Counted from the stretch's first letter, positions 44,442 through 52,791 are shown. The stretch: 64,000 bases of DNA from Mycobacterium sp. URHB0044 (GCF_000620625.1 NZ_JIAW01000001.1:620001-684000), one strand, 5' to 3'. Notes: generated by a model from the letters alone, not told the origin. Numbers and translations: made by a program.

Positions 44442-44715
44442 CGGATTCCTTTGATCGATCTGTTTGGCCTGGGCCGCGCCAGCTGGGGAAGCAAGTGCCT
44501 CTGGCATGCAACAGAAAAGTAATCTTCCTCATACCCGATGTCAATGAGTGATCCAAAATACGTTGCTTCTGCGGCAGAGCGACCGCCTCCAGGGGCGGTT
44601 GTTTCCGTTGCGTAAACCGGCTAGCTGCATCGATGCCGCTGTTGACCGCTCCGAGGCCCAGTTCAGCGATCCGGTTTCTTGACCGGCAGACGTGGGGCGA
44701 GCTATCGTCTGTTGT
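44442..44715. promoter_or_regulatory. shared divergent promoter region of the catabolic cluster
   Basis: A 274-base gap between the NCS1 gene and the first DUF1185 gene with no credible ORF. It holds two sites of the same 14-base type, TCTGGCATGCAACA (44500-44513) and, just past the gap edge, TGTTGTATGCAACA (44710-44723); 11 of 14 bases agree. The rightward promoter is described separately. A run of GC-rich sequence near 44580-44600 has no clear structure. Confidence 0.45.
44679..44708 (+). promoter_or_regulatory. promoter for the rightward DUF1185-monooxygenase operon
   Basis: TTGACC (44679-44684) and TATCGT (44703-44708) are separated by 18 bp. Transcription would start about 7 bases further, at or next to the ATG at 44716, so the message may be leaderless. 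Confidence 0.45.
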
Positions 44716-44723
44716 ATGCAACA
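44710..44723. promoter_or_regulatory. probable GntR operator over the start codon
   Basis: TGTTG-TATG-CAACA is an inverted repeat with 5-base arms, of the TTGTATxCAA type used by many FCD regulators. It covers the transcription start and the ATG (44716) of the first DUF1185 gene, so binding would block the operon. Confidence 0.5.
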
Positions 44724-45336
44724 AGCGCATTCCGCAGCAGGGATCGGTCTCCGCAAGGTGGTCGTCTACCGCGAATCCATCGTCACCGAGGCCGGCGTCC
44801 AACCAGCTCAGCCGGCCTGTCAGGCGAGTGTGGCCGCGGTGATTCGAAACCCCTGGGCGGGAAGCGATCCGACGCACCAACTGGCCGAGGAGGCCGCACG
44901 GATCGCGCCCGTCCTGGCCCGCCTGCTGACTGATCGCCTCATCGGCGCACTCGGTGCAGTGGAGGCCGTCGAAGCGTTCGGCAAGGCCGCCATCGTCGGC
45001 AGCGGCGGGGAGATCGAGCACGGTGGCGCGTTGATCCACACGCCGTACTTCGGCAACCTGATGCGCGAATACCTCGAAGGCGAGTCGATCATCTGCTTCG
45101 CCGACACCCGCGCCGAAGCCGGTGAGCCACTGATCGTGCCGCTGTGGCACAAGACCCACGCTGCGACGCGCAGCCACTATCAGACCGTCACCACACGGGT
45201 ATCCGATGCTCCTCGCGCCGACGAGATCGTGATCGTCGCCGCGGCGTCGACCGGTCCACGACCACATCCCCGCATCGGCGACCGCACCACCGACCCCGCA
45301 GTCACCTCAAGAGATCTGGAGAGCGTCCTTTCATGA
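44716..45336 (+). CDS. DUF1185 (amino acid synthesis family) protein, paralogue 1
   Basis: 206 aa. LRKVVVYRESIVTEAG, VAAVIRNPWAGS and EAFGKAAIVGSGGEIEHGGALIHTPYF match the DUF1185 (amino acid synthesis) family, whose biochemical role is unknown. The start at 44716 gives MQQAHSAAG; a frame open to 44692 has no ribosome site. First gene of the rightward operon; its stop overlaps the second DUF1185 gene (ATGA). Confidence 0.8.
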   Translation: MQQAHSAAGIGLRKVVVYRESIVTEAGVQPAQPACQASVAAVIRNPWAGSDPTHQLAEEAARIAPVLARLLTDRLIGALGAVEAVEAFGKAAIVGSGGEIEHGGALIHTPYFGNLMREYLEGESIICFADTRAEAGEPLIVPLWHKTHAATRSHYQTVTTRVSDAPRADEIVIVAAASTGPRPHPRIGDRTTDPAVTSRDLESVLS

Positions 45337-45884
45337 AGATCCGCAAGATCGTCACCATCGTCGAAGAAATCCGAACCGAGGGCGGCCGCGAGGTTCACCC
45401 CGCGGCGCGGGTCGCCATCGTCGCCGCAGTGATCGAGAACCCCTGGGCTGGAATGGGATTCGTCGATGACCTGGCTCCGGGCATCGGCGAAACGGCCTCT
45501 GACGTCGGAGCGCTGCTGGCCCCGCAGGTGATAGAGGCACTGCAGGCGCCGGTGGAGGCGTACGGCAAGGCGGCCATCGTCGGACTCAACGGCGAGATCG
45601 AACACGGCTCCGGATTGATCCACACACTGCAGTTCGGCGATCACTTCCGCAAGGCCGCCGATGCCACGACCCTGCTGCCCGCCGTCGAGAAGCGGGGCCC
45701 AGCGGGCGTGTTGTTCGACATCCCGCTCAAGCACATCACCGACGCGACGATCCGGTCGCACCACCAGACGGTCGAGGTGCGCATCGCCGATGCACCGCAT
45801 CCTGACGAGATCATCGTTGCGCTCGCCGCCGCGGCGCAAGGTCGGCCGCAACAGCGGCTGGCCCCGCTGAGCACCGAGCAATAG
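45333..45884 (+). CDS. DUF1185 (amino acid synthesis family) protein, paralogue 2
   Basis: 183 aa. It repeats the blocks of its neighbour: RKIVTIVEEIRTEGGREVHP, VAAVIENPWAGM, EAYGKAAIVGLNGEIEHGSGLIHTLQF, SHHQTVEVRIADAP(H/R)xDEI. The two are thus a tandem duplication with clear divergence, perhaps the two halves of a heteromer. Family members are predicted enzymes of unknown reaction. Position before the hydrolase and dehydrogenase implies a role in the same pathway. Confidence 0.8.
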   Translation: MKIRKIVTIVEEIRTEGGREVHPAARVAIVAAVIENPWAGMGFVDDLAPGIGETASDVGALLAPQVIEALQAPVEAYGKAAIVGLNGEIEHGSGLIHTLQFGDHFRKAADATTLLPAVEKRGPAGVLFDIPLKHITDATIRSHHQTVEVRIADAPHPDEIIVALAAAAQGRPQQRLAPLSTEQ

Positions 45885-45908
45885 CATCGGCTGAGGGGCA
45901 GATCACCG

Positions 45909-46640
45909 ATGACCACAACGCGGCTCGTTCTCCTGCATGGCGTGGGCCTCGACCACACCATGTGGGACGCCGTCAGGGCGCTGTTACCCGCTGACGTCGA
46001 CGTCGTCGCCCCCGATCTGCTAGGCCACGGCGCAAGGCAGGCCGCCCCGGCCGGCGTCACGCTTGCGGACTTGGCGGGCGACGTCGCCGAGCAGATCAAC
46101 CCGGGTGCACACGTGGTCGGGTTCTCGCTGGGTGCGCTGGTCGCCCAGCACCTCGCCCGCTTCCGTTCCGATCTCGTGGCGACGGTGACCTCGGTCAGCT
46201 CGGTGTGCCGCCGGACCGAGGCGGAGCGAACCGCCGTCCTCGAGCGTCTTCGCATCGCCGAGAGCGATCCCGCCACAAGCACCAAGGCCTCCTTGGCACG
46301 GTGGTTCGAGGGCACCGCCGTGCCGGACGAGCAGGTCCGCCGCACCGAGGCGGTGCTGCGCGCCAACGACCCGGCAAGCTTCCTGGCCTGCTACCGCGTC
46401 TTCGCCACCGCCGACGCGGACATCGCACCCGAACTCCCGCGCATCGACATCCCCGCACTCGCCGTCACCGGCGCCGACGACCTCGGGTCGACCCCGGAGA
46501 TGACACAGCGACTCGCCGACGCGATCCCCGGCTGTCGCAGCGTCGTGATCCCCGGTGCGCGGCACATGCTTCCCATCCAACGCCCCCGCGAACTCGTCGA
46601 CTGCGTGTCGGCCTTCCTCAAAGAGAGTGCTCATGTCTGA
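45909..46640 (+). CDS. alpha/beta hydrolase (RutD/enol-lactonase-like)
   Basis: 243 aa. LVLLHGVGLDHTMWDAV (oxyanion hole), GFSLGALVA (nucleophile Ser), GADDLGSTP (acid) and GARHMLPIQRP (His) form the usual triad. The cap is small. Size and sequence resemble 3-oxoadipate enol-lactonase or RutD (aminoacrylate hydrolase) enzymes. In the cluster it may act on a ring-opened imine, enamine or lactone. It overlaps the aldehyde dehydrogenase gene by 8 bases. Confidence 0.87.
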   Translation: MTTTRLVLLHGVGLDHTMWDAVRALLPADVDVVAPDLLGHGARQAAPAGVTLADLAGDVAEQINPGAHVVGFSLGALVAQHLARFRSDLVATVTSVSSVCRRTEAERTAVLERLRIAESDPATSTKASLARWFEGTAVPDEQVRRTEAVLRANDPASFLACYRVFATADADIAPELPRIDIPALAVTGADDLGSTPEMTQRLADAIPGCRSVVIPGARHMLPIQRPRELVDCVSAFLKESAHV

Positions 46641-48120
46641 ACTCCGCACGTTGGGACACTTCATCGACGGCAAGCCCACCCCGCCGGCATCCGGCGAATA
46701 CTTCGAGAGCACCAACCCCGCGACCCGCGAGGTGCTCTACGAGGCCGCCCGTGGTGACGCCGTGGACGTCGACCGCGCCGTCCTGGCGGCACAGTCGGCG
46801 TTCGACGACCCGCGCTGGCGCGATCTGAGTCAGACCAAGCGTGGTCACCTCTTGCGCAGACTCGGTGATCTGGTCGCCGAGAATGCCGAGGAACTTGCCC
46901 GCTCGGAGACGCAGGACAACGGAAAGCTGTTGCGGGAGATGCGCGGACAGCTGACAACGCTGCCCGAGTACTTCTACTACTACGCCGGGCTGGCGGACAA
47001 GATCCAGGGTGACGTGATCCCCACCTCCGATCGGCGCGTCCTCAACTACACCTCCCGCGAGCCGCTCGGTGTGGTGGGCGCGATCACGCCGTGGAACTCT
47101 CCACTCACCCTGACCACCAGCAAGCTCGCCCCCGCCCTGTGCGCAGGCAACACCGTCGTGATCAAGCCCTCGGAGTACACCTCGGCCACCGTCCTGCGAC
47201 TCGCGGAGCTCGCGGTCGACGCCGGATTCCCGCCCGGCGCGGTCAACGTCGTCACCGGATTCGGGGCCGAGGCCGGCCAGCCCTTGGTGGACCATCCCCT
47301 GCTGGCCAAGATCTCCTTCACCGGAAGTACCGCCACCGGCTCCCGCATCGCGGCTGCCGCGGCGGGCAGATTCATCGGATGCACGCTCGAACTGGGCGGC
47401 AAGTCCCCGAACATCGTCTTCGAGGACGCCGACGTGGCCAACGCTGCGGTCGGGGTCATCGCAGGGATCTTCGCCGCCGCCGGACAGACCTGCATCGCCG
47501 GCAGCCGGGTCTTCGCTCACCGATCGGTCTACGACGAGCTTCTCGAGCTCGTCTCCGAGCGCGCACGCAGCATCCGCATGGGTGATCCGCTCGACGACAC
47601 AACGGAATTGGGCCCACTAGCATTCGAGGACCAGCGCGACAAGGTCGCCTCGTACGTGGACATCGGCCGCAGCGAAGGGGCGCGCGTGCTCACCGGCGGC
47701 CGAACCAGCGACGCCGGCCTCGGCGGATACTTCTACGAGCCCACCGTGCTCGTCGACGTCGACAACGACATGCGGGTCGTGCGCGAGGAGATCTTCGGGC
47801 CCGTCGCGGCCGTCATGCCCTTCGACAGCGAAGACGAGGTCATACGCCTGGCCAACGACACCGAGTACGGACTTGCTGCCGGCGTGTGGACGTCGAATCT
47901 AGCTCGCGCACACCGGGTTGCATCGAAGTTGGAGGCGGGCACGGTGTGGGTCAACACCTACCGGGCGATGTCGCCCATGTCGCCGCGCCAAGGCTTCAAG
48001 AGCAGCGGAGTCGGTGTCGAACACGGCACCGAAACCATCAAGGAATACACCAGGCTCAAGAGCGTCTGGATCAACACCGACGAGGGACCGGTACCCGATC
48101 CCTTCGTGATGCGGAGCTGA
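46633..48120 (+). CDS. aldehyde dehydrogenase (ALDH superfamily)
   Basis: 495 aa. LGHFIDGKPT opening, VGAITPWNSPLTLTT, cofactor loop FTGSTATGSR, catalytic Glu in LELGGKSPNIVF and Cys in GQTCIAGSR; all present. Expected product: a carboxylate from a semialdehyde, with NAD(P)+. ATG at 46633 overlaps the hydrolase stop; the frame upstream belongs to another reading. By context it would oxidise a ring-cleavage semialdehyde (inferred). Confidence 0.92.
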   Translation: MSELRTLGHFIDGKPTPPASGEYFESTNPATREVLYEAARGDAVDVDRAVLAAQSAFDDPRWRDLSQTKRGHLLRRLGDLVAENAEELARSETQDNGKLLREMRGQLTTLPEYFYYYAGLADKIQGDVIPTSDRRVLNYTSREPLGVVGAITPWNSPLTLTTSKLAPALCAGNTVVIKPSEYTSATVLRLAELAVDAGFPPGAVNVVTGFGAEAGQPLVDHPLLAKISFTGSTATGSRIAAAAAGRFIGCTLELGGKSPNIVFEDADVANAAVGVIAGIFAAAGQTCIAGSRVFAHRSVYDELLELVSERARSIRMGDPLDDTTELGPLAFEDQRDKVASYVDIGRSEGARVLTGGRTSDAGLGGYFYEPTVLVDVDNDMRVVREEIFGPVAAVMPFDSEDEVIRLANDTEYGLAAGVWTSNLARAHRVASKLEAGTVWVNTYRAMSPMSPRQGFKSSGVGVEHGTETIKEYTRLKSVWINTDEGPVPDPFVMRS

Positions 48121-48122
48121 CC

Positions 48123-48359
48123 ATGCCACTCATCGAAGTCTCCCTGGCTCAGGGACGTTCAGAGCAGCAGATCCGCACCATGATCCACGAAGTCCACGAA
48201 GCCGTACTGCGCACCATCGACACCAGGCCCGAGTACATCCGTGTCATCGTGCGCGAAGTGCCTCGGACGCACTGGGCCACAGGCGACGTCACGCTGTCCG
48301 AGATGCAGTCTCGGCACGGCTCAGACCCGAAAGCATCTGGTACCGAGGAGGAATCATGA
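48123..48359 (+). CDS. 4-oxalocrotonate tautomerase-like protein
   Basis: 78 aa. MPLIEVSLAQGRSEQQIRTMIHEVHEAVLRTIDTRPEYIRVIVREVP: the initiator Met is followed by Pro, the catalytic base of 4-OT tautomerases, and the conserved E-VP segment follows. It should ketonise an enol intermediate of a ring-cleavage product. Only 2 bases separate it from the dehydrogenase gene, and its stop overlaps the monooxygenase start (ATGA). Confidence 0.9.
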   Translation: MPLIEVSLAQGRSEQQIRTMIHEVHEAVLRTIDTRPEYIRVIVREVPRTHWATGDVTLSEMQSRHGSDPKASGTEEES

Positions 48360-49399
48360 GATTTTCATTGTTCGTACACATGGAACGCTGGGACGAACAG
48401 GTCAGCCATCGCCAGCTGTTCGAGAACCTCACCGAGCTGACGCAGATGGCCGAAGCCGGCGGCTTCAGCACGGTATGGATCGGCGAGCACCACGGCATGG
48501 AGTACACCATCTCGCCGAGCCCGATGCCCCTGCTCGCCTATCTCGCAGGTCAGACGTCCACCATCCGGCTCGGTGCAGGAACCATCATTGCCCCGTTCTG
48601 GAATCCGATCCGTGCCGCCGGCGAGTGCGCACTGCTCGACGTCATCAGCAACGGGCGCATGGAAGTCGGTCTGGCCAGGGGCGCCTACCAGTTCGAGTTC
48701 GACCGGATGGCCGGCGGCCTGCCTGCCAGCGACGGCGGAAAGTACTTGCGGGAGTTGGTACCGGCGGTGCGCAAGCTCTGGCAAGGCGACTACGCGCACG
48801 ACGGCGAGATCTGGCAGTTCCCCACCTCGACGAGCGTCCCCAAGCCCATCCAACAGCCGATGCCGCCGATGTGGATTGCCGCTCGCGACCCCGACTCACA
48901 CGACTTCGCGGTCCGGTCCGGATGCAACGTCATGGTCACCCCTCTGATGAAGGGCGACGAAGAGGTGGCCGACCTGCAGCAGAAGTTCGAAACCGCGGTG
49001 GCCAACCATCCCGAGGTCGCTCGCCCACAACTAATGGTGCTGCGCCACACCCATGTTCACTCTGCTGATGACTCCGACGGTTGGCGCCCCGCCGCCGCGG
49101 CAATCTCCAAGTTCTACCGGACCTTCGACGCGTGGTTCGGCAACAAGACCACCCCGGTCGACGGCTTCCTCGCCCCCAGCCCCGAATCCAAGTTCGAAGG
49201 ACGCCCGGAGTTCGAACTCGACTCCCTGCACCGCACGGCCATGATCGGTACACCCGACGAAGTCATCGCACGTCTGAAGCACTACGAGGAACTCGGCGTC
49301 GACGAATTCAGCTTCTGGTGCGACAACAGCCTGCCGCACGAAGAGAAGCGGAAGTCACTCGAACTCTTCATCAAGGAAGTGGCTCCGACGTTTCAGTAG
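48356..49399 (+). CDS. luciferase-like (LLM) flavin-dependent monooxygenase
   Basis: 347 aa TIM barrel of the bacterial luciferase-like family. Markers: FSLFVHMERWDEQVSHRQLFENLTELTQMAEAGGFSTVWIGEHHG, RLGAGTIIAPFWNPIRAAGECALLDVISNGRMEVGLARGAYQFEFDRMAGG, and TPDEVIARLKHYEELGVDEF. The enzyme uses reduced flavin and O2, presumably supplied by the flavin reductase at 41980-42489. RutA (uracil) and PyrA (pyridine) are family members that open N-heterocycles. Substrate here unknown. Confidence 0.92.
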   Translation: MRFSLFVHMERWDEQVSHRQLFENLTELTQMAEAGGFSTVWIGEHHGMEYTISPSPMPLLAYLAGQTSTIRLGAGTIIAPFWNPIRAAGECALLDVISNGRMEVGLARGAYQFEFDRMAGGLPASDGGKYLRELVPAVRKLWQGDYAHDGEIWQFPTSTSVPKPIQQPMPPMWIAARDPDSHDFAVRSGCNVMVTPLMKGDEEVADLQQKFETAVANHPEVARPQLMVLRHTHVHSADDSDGWRPAAAAISKFYRTFDAWFGNKTTPVDGFLAPSPESKFEGRPEFELDSLHRTAMIGTPDEVIARLKHYEELGVDEFSFWCDNSLPHEEKRKSLELFIKEVAPTFQ

Positions 49400-49429
49400 G
49401 TCTACCCTCGCCCGGCCCAGGAGATCGAA

Positions 49430-49987
49430 ATGACCGATGAGGCGTATCTCGTCGCGATAGACATGCAAGACGTGTTCAGCCGACCCGACAGCGGGTGGTT
49501 CGCGCCACGGTACGCCCAGGCGGCCAGCGGAATCCGGGAGTTGTTGCCGCTCTTCGACGATCGCGCGGTGTTCACCCGATTCGTCTCGCCGCGCGAGCCT
49601 ACGGGCGCATGGGTCGAGTACTACCAGCGGTGGCCCTTCGCGTTGGTTCCAGACGACGACCCGCTGTATGAACTGACACCAGAGTTCAGCCGCCACGCCG
49701 AGGCTGCGGTCTGTATGACGACGTTCGGAAAGTGGGGACCGGCGTTGGCTTCGGCGATGCGCGGTAGCCACGAGATGGTGCTCACCGGTGTGTCGACCGA
49801 TTGCTGTGTCCTGGCCACTGCCCTGGCCGCCGCTGACTCCGGTGTACACGTGCGGGTGGTCGCCGACGCATGCGCCGGCATCAGCGACGAAGACCACGAA
49901 CGGGCGTTGGAAGCCATGGCGTTGTTCGGTCCCCTCGTCGAGATCACCGCCGTCGAGCAGGTGCGACGCGATATCACCAAGGAGTGA
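49430..49987 (+). CDS. isochorismatase family amidohydrolase (RutB-like context)
   Basis: 185 aa. Catalytic triad: VAIDMQ (Asp), FGKWGP (Lys) and STDCCVLAT (Cys). Unlike the enzyme at 5709-6326 it keeps the Lys of the nicotinamidase/RutB type, so amide or ureido hydrolysis is likely. ATG at 49430. It is 30 bases after the monooxygenase and 2 bases before the unknown 160-aa gene, in the position expected of a RutB-like step after ring opening. Confidence 0.88.
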   Translation: MTDEAYLVAIDMQDVFSRPDSGWFAPRYAQAASGIRELLPLFDDRAVFTRFVSPREPTGAWVEYYQRWPFALVPDDDPLYELTPEFSRHAEAAVCMTTFGKWGPALASAMRGSHEMVLTGVSTDCCVLATALAAADSGVHVRVVADACAGISDEDHERALEAMALFGPLVEITAVEQVRRDITKE

Positions 49988-49989
49988 AC

Positions 49990-50472
49990 ATGTCCCATCC
50001 ATCGGCGAACCACGCCGCCTTCAGTGACCGCGTCAGGGTGTGCGGGCCGGTCGACGTGCTGCATGTCTTTCTGCGCGAAGATCTCCCGCAGACCCATGTG
50101 TCCGCGCTGAGCGTGGTCCCGCTGCCGGACTGCTTTCACCGGATCCGCGCCAAGGATCTTGGTGACGCGCGACGGCAGTCGGCTGCTCTGCGCGCGAACG
50201 CCGGCAGTTCGTCCTGCACGATCTTCGTCGACGTCGAAGCGACCGTCGACCGCGACGTACGCAAGGCGTTGCACGCTGCCGAACGAATCGGGTCCACCAC
50301 GGCGAGTGGAGAGCCCGCTGTGCGTTATGTCGGCACACCCCATGGGCTGGCAGGTTTCATCGATGATCTGCATCGCCTTGGCATTGCGGACGGTGTCACG
50401 TTGCGGTCAGCGCAGTTCCCTGCTTGCTCGGAGGATTCGATCAACGAAGTGCTCCAGGCACTCACTGCCTGA
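49990..50472 (+). CDS. hypothetical protein (160 aa) of the catabolic operon
   Basis: Begins with an ATG 2 bases after the isochorismatase stop. Soluble, no signal peptide; RVRVCGPVDVLHVFLREDLPQTHVSALSVVPLPDCFHRI, then TIFVDVEATVDRDVRKALHAAERIGSTTASGEPAVRYVGTPHGLAGFIDDLHRLGIADGVTL. The last part resembles the C-terminal beta/alpha units of LLM or flavin-binding TIM barrels (HGLAGFIDDL...GIADGVTL), so it may be a fragment or partner, but I cannot assign a family. Confidence 0.7.
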   Translation: MSHPSANHAAFSDRVRVCGPVDVLHVFLREDLPQTHVSALSVVPLPDCFHRIRAKDLGDARRQSAALRANAGSSSCTIFVDVEATVDRDVRKALHAAERIGSTTASGEPAVRYVGTPHGLAGFIDDLHRLGIADGVTLRSAQFPACSEDSINEVLQALTA

Positions 50473-50591
50473 TAGCGCTGCGCTTTACTACCGGAGCCAG
50501 GCCCCCTTAGGTTTGTTGGGTCCGGAGCCGCACGCGATCGCGAATCCCCGCTCGCGAGGTACACCGGGAGCGGAGACAAGGGGAACGCCGA

Positions 50592-52028
50592 ATGACCACT
50601 GCCACCGAAGATTCTCGCTCCGAGAAGGGGTTGGCGCGGGTCGCTCAGTCGCTGGCGGGCTGGACGGAGAAGTGGTTTCCGGACGCCTATGTCGTCGCCC
50701 TCGCGGGTGTCGTCCTCGTCTCCGTCGCCGCGCTAGCCAACGGGTCGTCTCCGCAAGCGGTCGTGGATGCGTTCGGCAACGGCTTCTGGGATCTGACCGC
50801 CTTCACGCTCCAGATGGCCATGGTGGTGCTGACCGGATACGTCGTCGCCACGTCCCCGCCGGTGGCCCGGCTGATCGATCGCCTCGCCACCGTGCCACAG
50901 TCGGCGCGCAGTGCGGTGAGTCTCGTTGCGTTCCTGTCCATGTCGGTCTCCTTCCTGAATTGGGGACTGAGTCTGGTCTTCGGCGGACTGCTGGCCCGGG
51001 CCATCGCACGTCGGACCGATCTGCGGGTGGACTATCGCGCTCTCGGTGCCGCGGCGTTCATGGGGCTCGGCGCGGTGTGGGCCCTGGGGTTGTCCTCGTC
51101 GGCCGCACAGCTTCAGGCGACCGCCAGCTCGCTGCCCGACACATTGTTGAAGATCACCGGCGTCCTCGACTTCGGCAAAACAATCTTCACGTGGCAGTCC
51201 CTGTCGATGTGCGCGGTCATCATCGCGCTCACCGTGGTGATCGCGCACTTCTCAGCACCAAGGGGCGCGGCCATCAGGACCGCCGAGGATCTGGACGTGG
51301 ACCTGGATGACCAGAGCGAGGAGGTGCCGCCACGCGCGCGGCCGGGGGAGTGGCTCGAGTACAGTCGCGTCCTGCCCGTCGTGGCGGCCCTGATGACGTT
51401 GGGCTGGCTGATCTCCCAGCTGCTCACGAAACCGGTCTTGACCGTCGTCAGCAGCCTCAACGGATATCTGCTGGTCTTCCTCATCCTCGGATTGGTGCTG
51501 CACGGGACACCACGGAAGTTCTTGCAAGCCGTCGCCAAAGCCGTCCCGGCTACGGGCGGCATCCTCGTTCAGTTCCCGCTGTATGCCGCCATGGCGGCGA
51601 TCCTCACCAAGGCGAAAGGCACTGGTGGGCACACGGTTTCGGATCAGCTCGTGCACCTGTTCACCAGTGTTGGCGGCGGGGCGTTCGCGGTCGTCATCGC
51701 CATCTACACCGTCGTGTTGGGTGTCTTCATTCCATCGGGCGGCGGCAAGTGGTTGGTCGAGGCCCCCTACGTCATGCAATCGGCCACCGACGTCCAGATG
51801 AATCTCGGTTGGACGGTCCAGATCTACAACGTGGCCGAAGCGCTGCCGAATCTGATCAACCCGTTCTTCATGCTGCCGCTGCTGGCGGTGCTCGGACTCC
51901 GGGCCCGCGATCTGGTGGGATTTACGTTCTTGCAGTTCATCTTCCACCTACCGGTGGTCCTGGCGTTGGTGTGGTTACTCGGAATGACGTTCGACTTCGT
52001 TCCCCCTGTCGTGCCCGCGACACCGTAG
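50592..52028 (+). CDS. short-chain fatty acid transporter (AtoE-type)
   Basis: 478 aa with about 12 hydrophobic segments. WTEKWFPDAYVVALAGVVLVSVAALANG and LNWGLSLVFGGLLARAI match AtoE/TIGR00366 short-chain fatty acid transporters; SGGGKWLVEAPYVMQSA is a conserved later loop. Predicted to move acetoacetate or other short carboxylates across the membrane; here it may import substrate or export acid products. Last rightward gene of the cluster, 119 bases after the preceding one. Confidence 0.88.
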   Translation: MTTATEDSRSEKGLARVAQSLAGWTEKWFPDAYVVALAGVVLVSVAALANGSSPQAVVDAFGNGFWDLTAFTLQMAMVVLTGYVVATSPPVARLIDRLATVPQSARSAVSLVAFLSMSVSFLNWGLSLVFGGLLARAIARRTDLRVDYRALGAAAFMGLGAVWALGLSSSAAQLQATASSLPDTLLKITGVLDFGKTIFTWQSLSMCAVIIALTVVIAHFSAPRGAAIRTAEDLDVDLDDQSEEVPPRARPGEWLEYSRVLPVVAALMTLGWLISQLLTKPVLTVVSSLNGYLLVFLILGLVLHGTPRKFLQAVAKAVPATGGILVQFPLYAAMAAILTKAKGTGGHTVSDQLVHLFTSVGGGAFAVVIAIYTVVLGVFIPSGGGKWLVEAPYVMQSATDVQMNLGWTVQIYNVAEALPNLINPFFMLPLLAVLGLRARDLVGFTFLQFIFHLPVVLALVWLLGMTFDFVPPVVPATP

Positions 52029-52069
52029 GCGGAGGGAGCCGGGCGCTCTCCCGTACGCAGGCGAAGACG

Positions 52070-52088
52070 TGGTATCACAGTGGTATCA
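52070..52088. promoter_or_regulatory. direct repeat upstream of the RHH/Doc pair
   Basis: TGGTATCA occurs twice (52070-52077 and 52081-52088) with three bases between, ending 8 bases before the antitoxin ATG. RHH antitoxins bind repeated short sites at their own promoter, so this is a plausible autoregulatory operator. Confidence 0.45.
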
Positions 52089-52095
52089 TGACGCC

Positions 52096-52302
52096 ATGGG
52101 AATGACGCTGCGTACCACAGACCAGCAGGCAGAAGCGTTGCGCCGGCAGGCCGCTGCCGAGGGGCGGTCGATGCAGGCTGTGGCGCTGTCGGCGATCGAC
52201 GAATACATCGCCCGGCGGGCGCACAAGGCCAAGGTTGCCGATGCGCTGCAGCGCGTTGTGCGCGAGGAGGCTGGCGTTCTGGAGCGCCTCAAGGACGCGT
52301 GA
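52096..52302 (+). CDS. ribbon-helix-helix antitoxin
   Basis: 68 aa. MTLRTTDQQAEALRRQAAAEGRSMQAVALSAIDEYIARRA has the RHH (CopG/Arc) layout: a short beta strand then two helices; the C-terminal tail would neutralise the toxin. ATG at 52096 or 52102. It overlaps the Doc toxin gene by 4 bases (GTGA). Phd is the usual Doc partner; here it is an RHH protein. Confidence 0.85.
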   Translation: MGMTLRTTDQQAEALRRQAAAEGRSMQAVALSAIDEYIARRAHKAKVADALQRVVREEAGVLERLKDA

Positions 52303-52682
52303 CCGAGTACCTGGATCTCGACGACCTACTCGAAATCGCTCGTGTCGCCGTTGCAGAGGACGTCTCGGTCGGCGACTACGGCTTACTCGAATCTGCCCTG
52401 GCCCGGCCTCGAGCTTCCGTGTTCGGCCAGGATGCCTACCCTGAACTGCACCTCAAAGCCGCTGCGCTGCTGCACTCCCTGGCACGCAACCACGCGCTGG
52501 TGGACGGAAACAAGCGACTCGCATGGACAGCCTGCCGAACATTTTTGGCCATCAACGGTCAATGGATCAGCGCACCGGAAGACGAACGATTCGACTTCGT
52601 AATCCGCGTCGCCACCGGGTCGGAGGCCGAACTCGACAAGATCGCTGCGCAGCTACTGTCGTGGAGCTACGAGGAGGGATGA
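52299..52682 (+). CDS. Doc-type (Fic fold) toxin
   Basis: 127 aa. The Fic/Doc motif HALVDGNKRLAW gives His65, Asp69, Asn71, Lys72 and Arg73; N-terminal helices YLDLDDLLEIARVAV and LHLKAAALLHSLARN are typical of death-on-curing toxins. Doc of phage P1 phosphorylates EF-Tu and stops translation. GTG start at 52299 overlaps the antitoxin stop. Confidence 0.9.
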   Translation: MTEYLDLDDLLEIARVAVAEDVSVGDYGLLESALARPRASVFGQDAYPELHLKAAALLHSLARNHALVDGNKRLAWTACRTFLAINGQWISAPEDERFDFVIRVATGSEAELDKIAAQLLSWSYEEG

Positions 52683-52791
52683 GTTGCGTCGCGTGAATTC
52701 GTGAGCGGCCATCGTGCCTCCGTCATTTTGCTGCTCTGGCCTAGTCCAATCCGGGGTTAGATTGATCACCAAGGGAGTCGAGTTGTACTAA

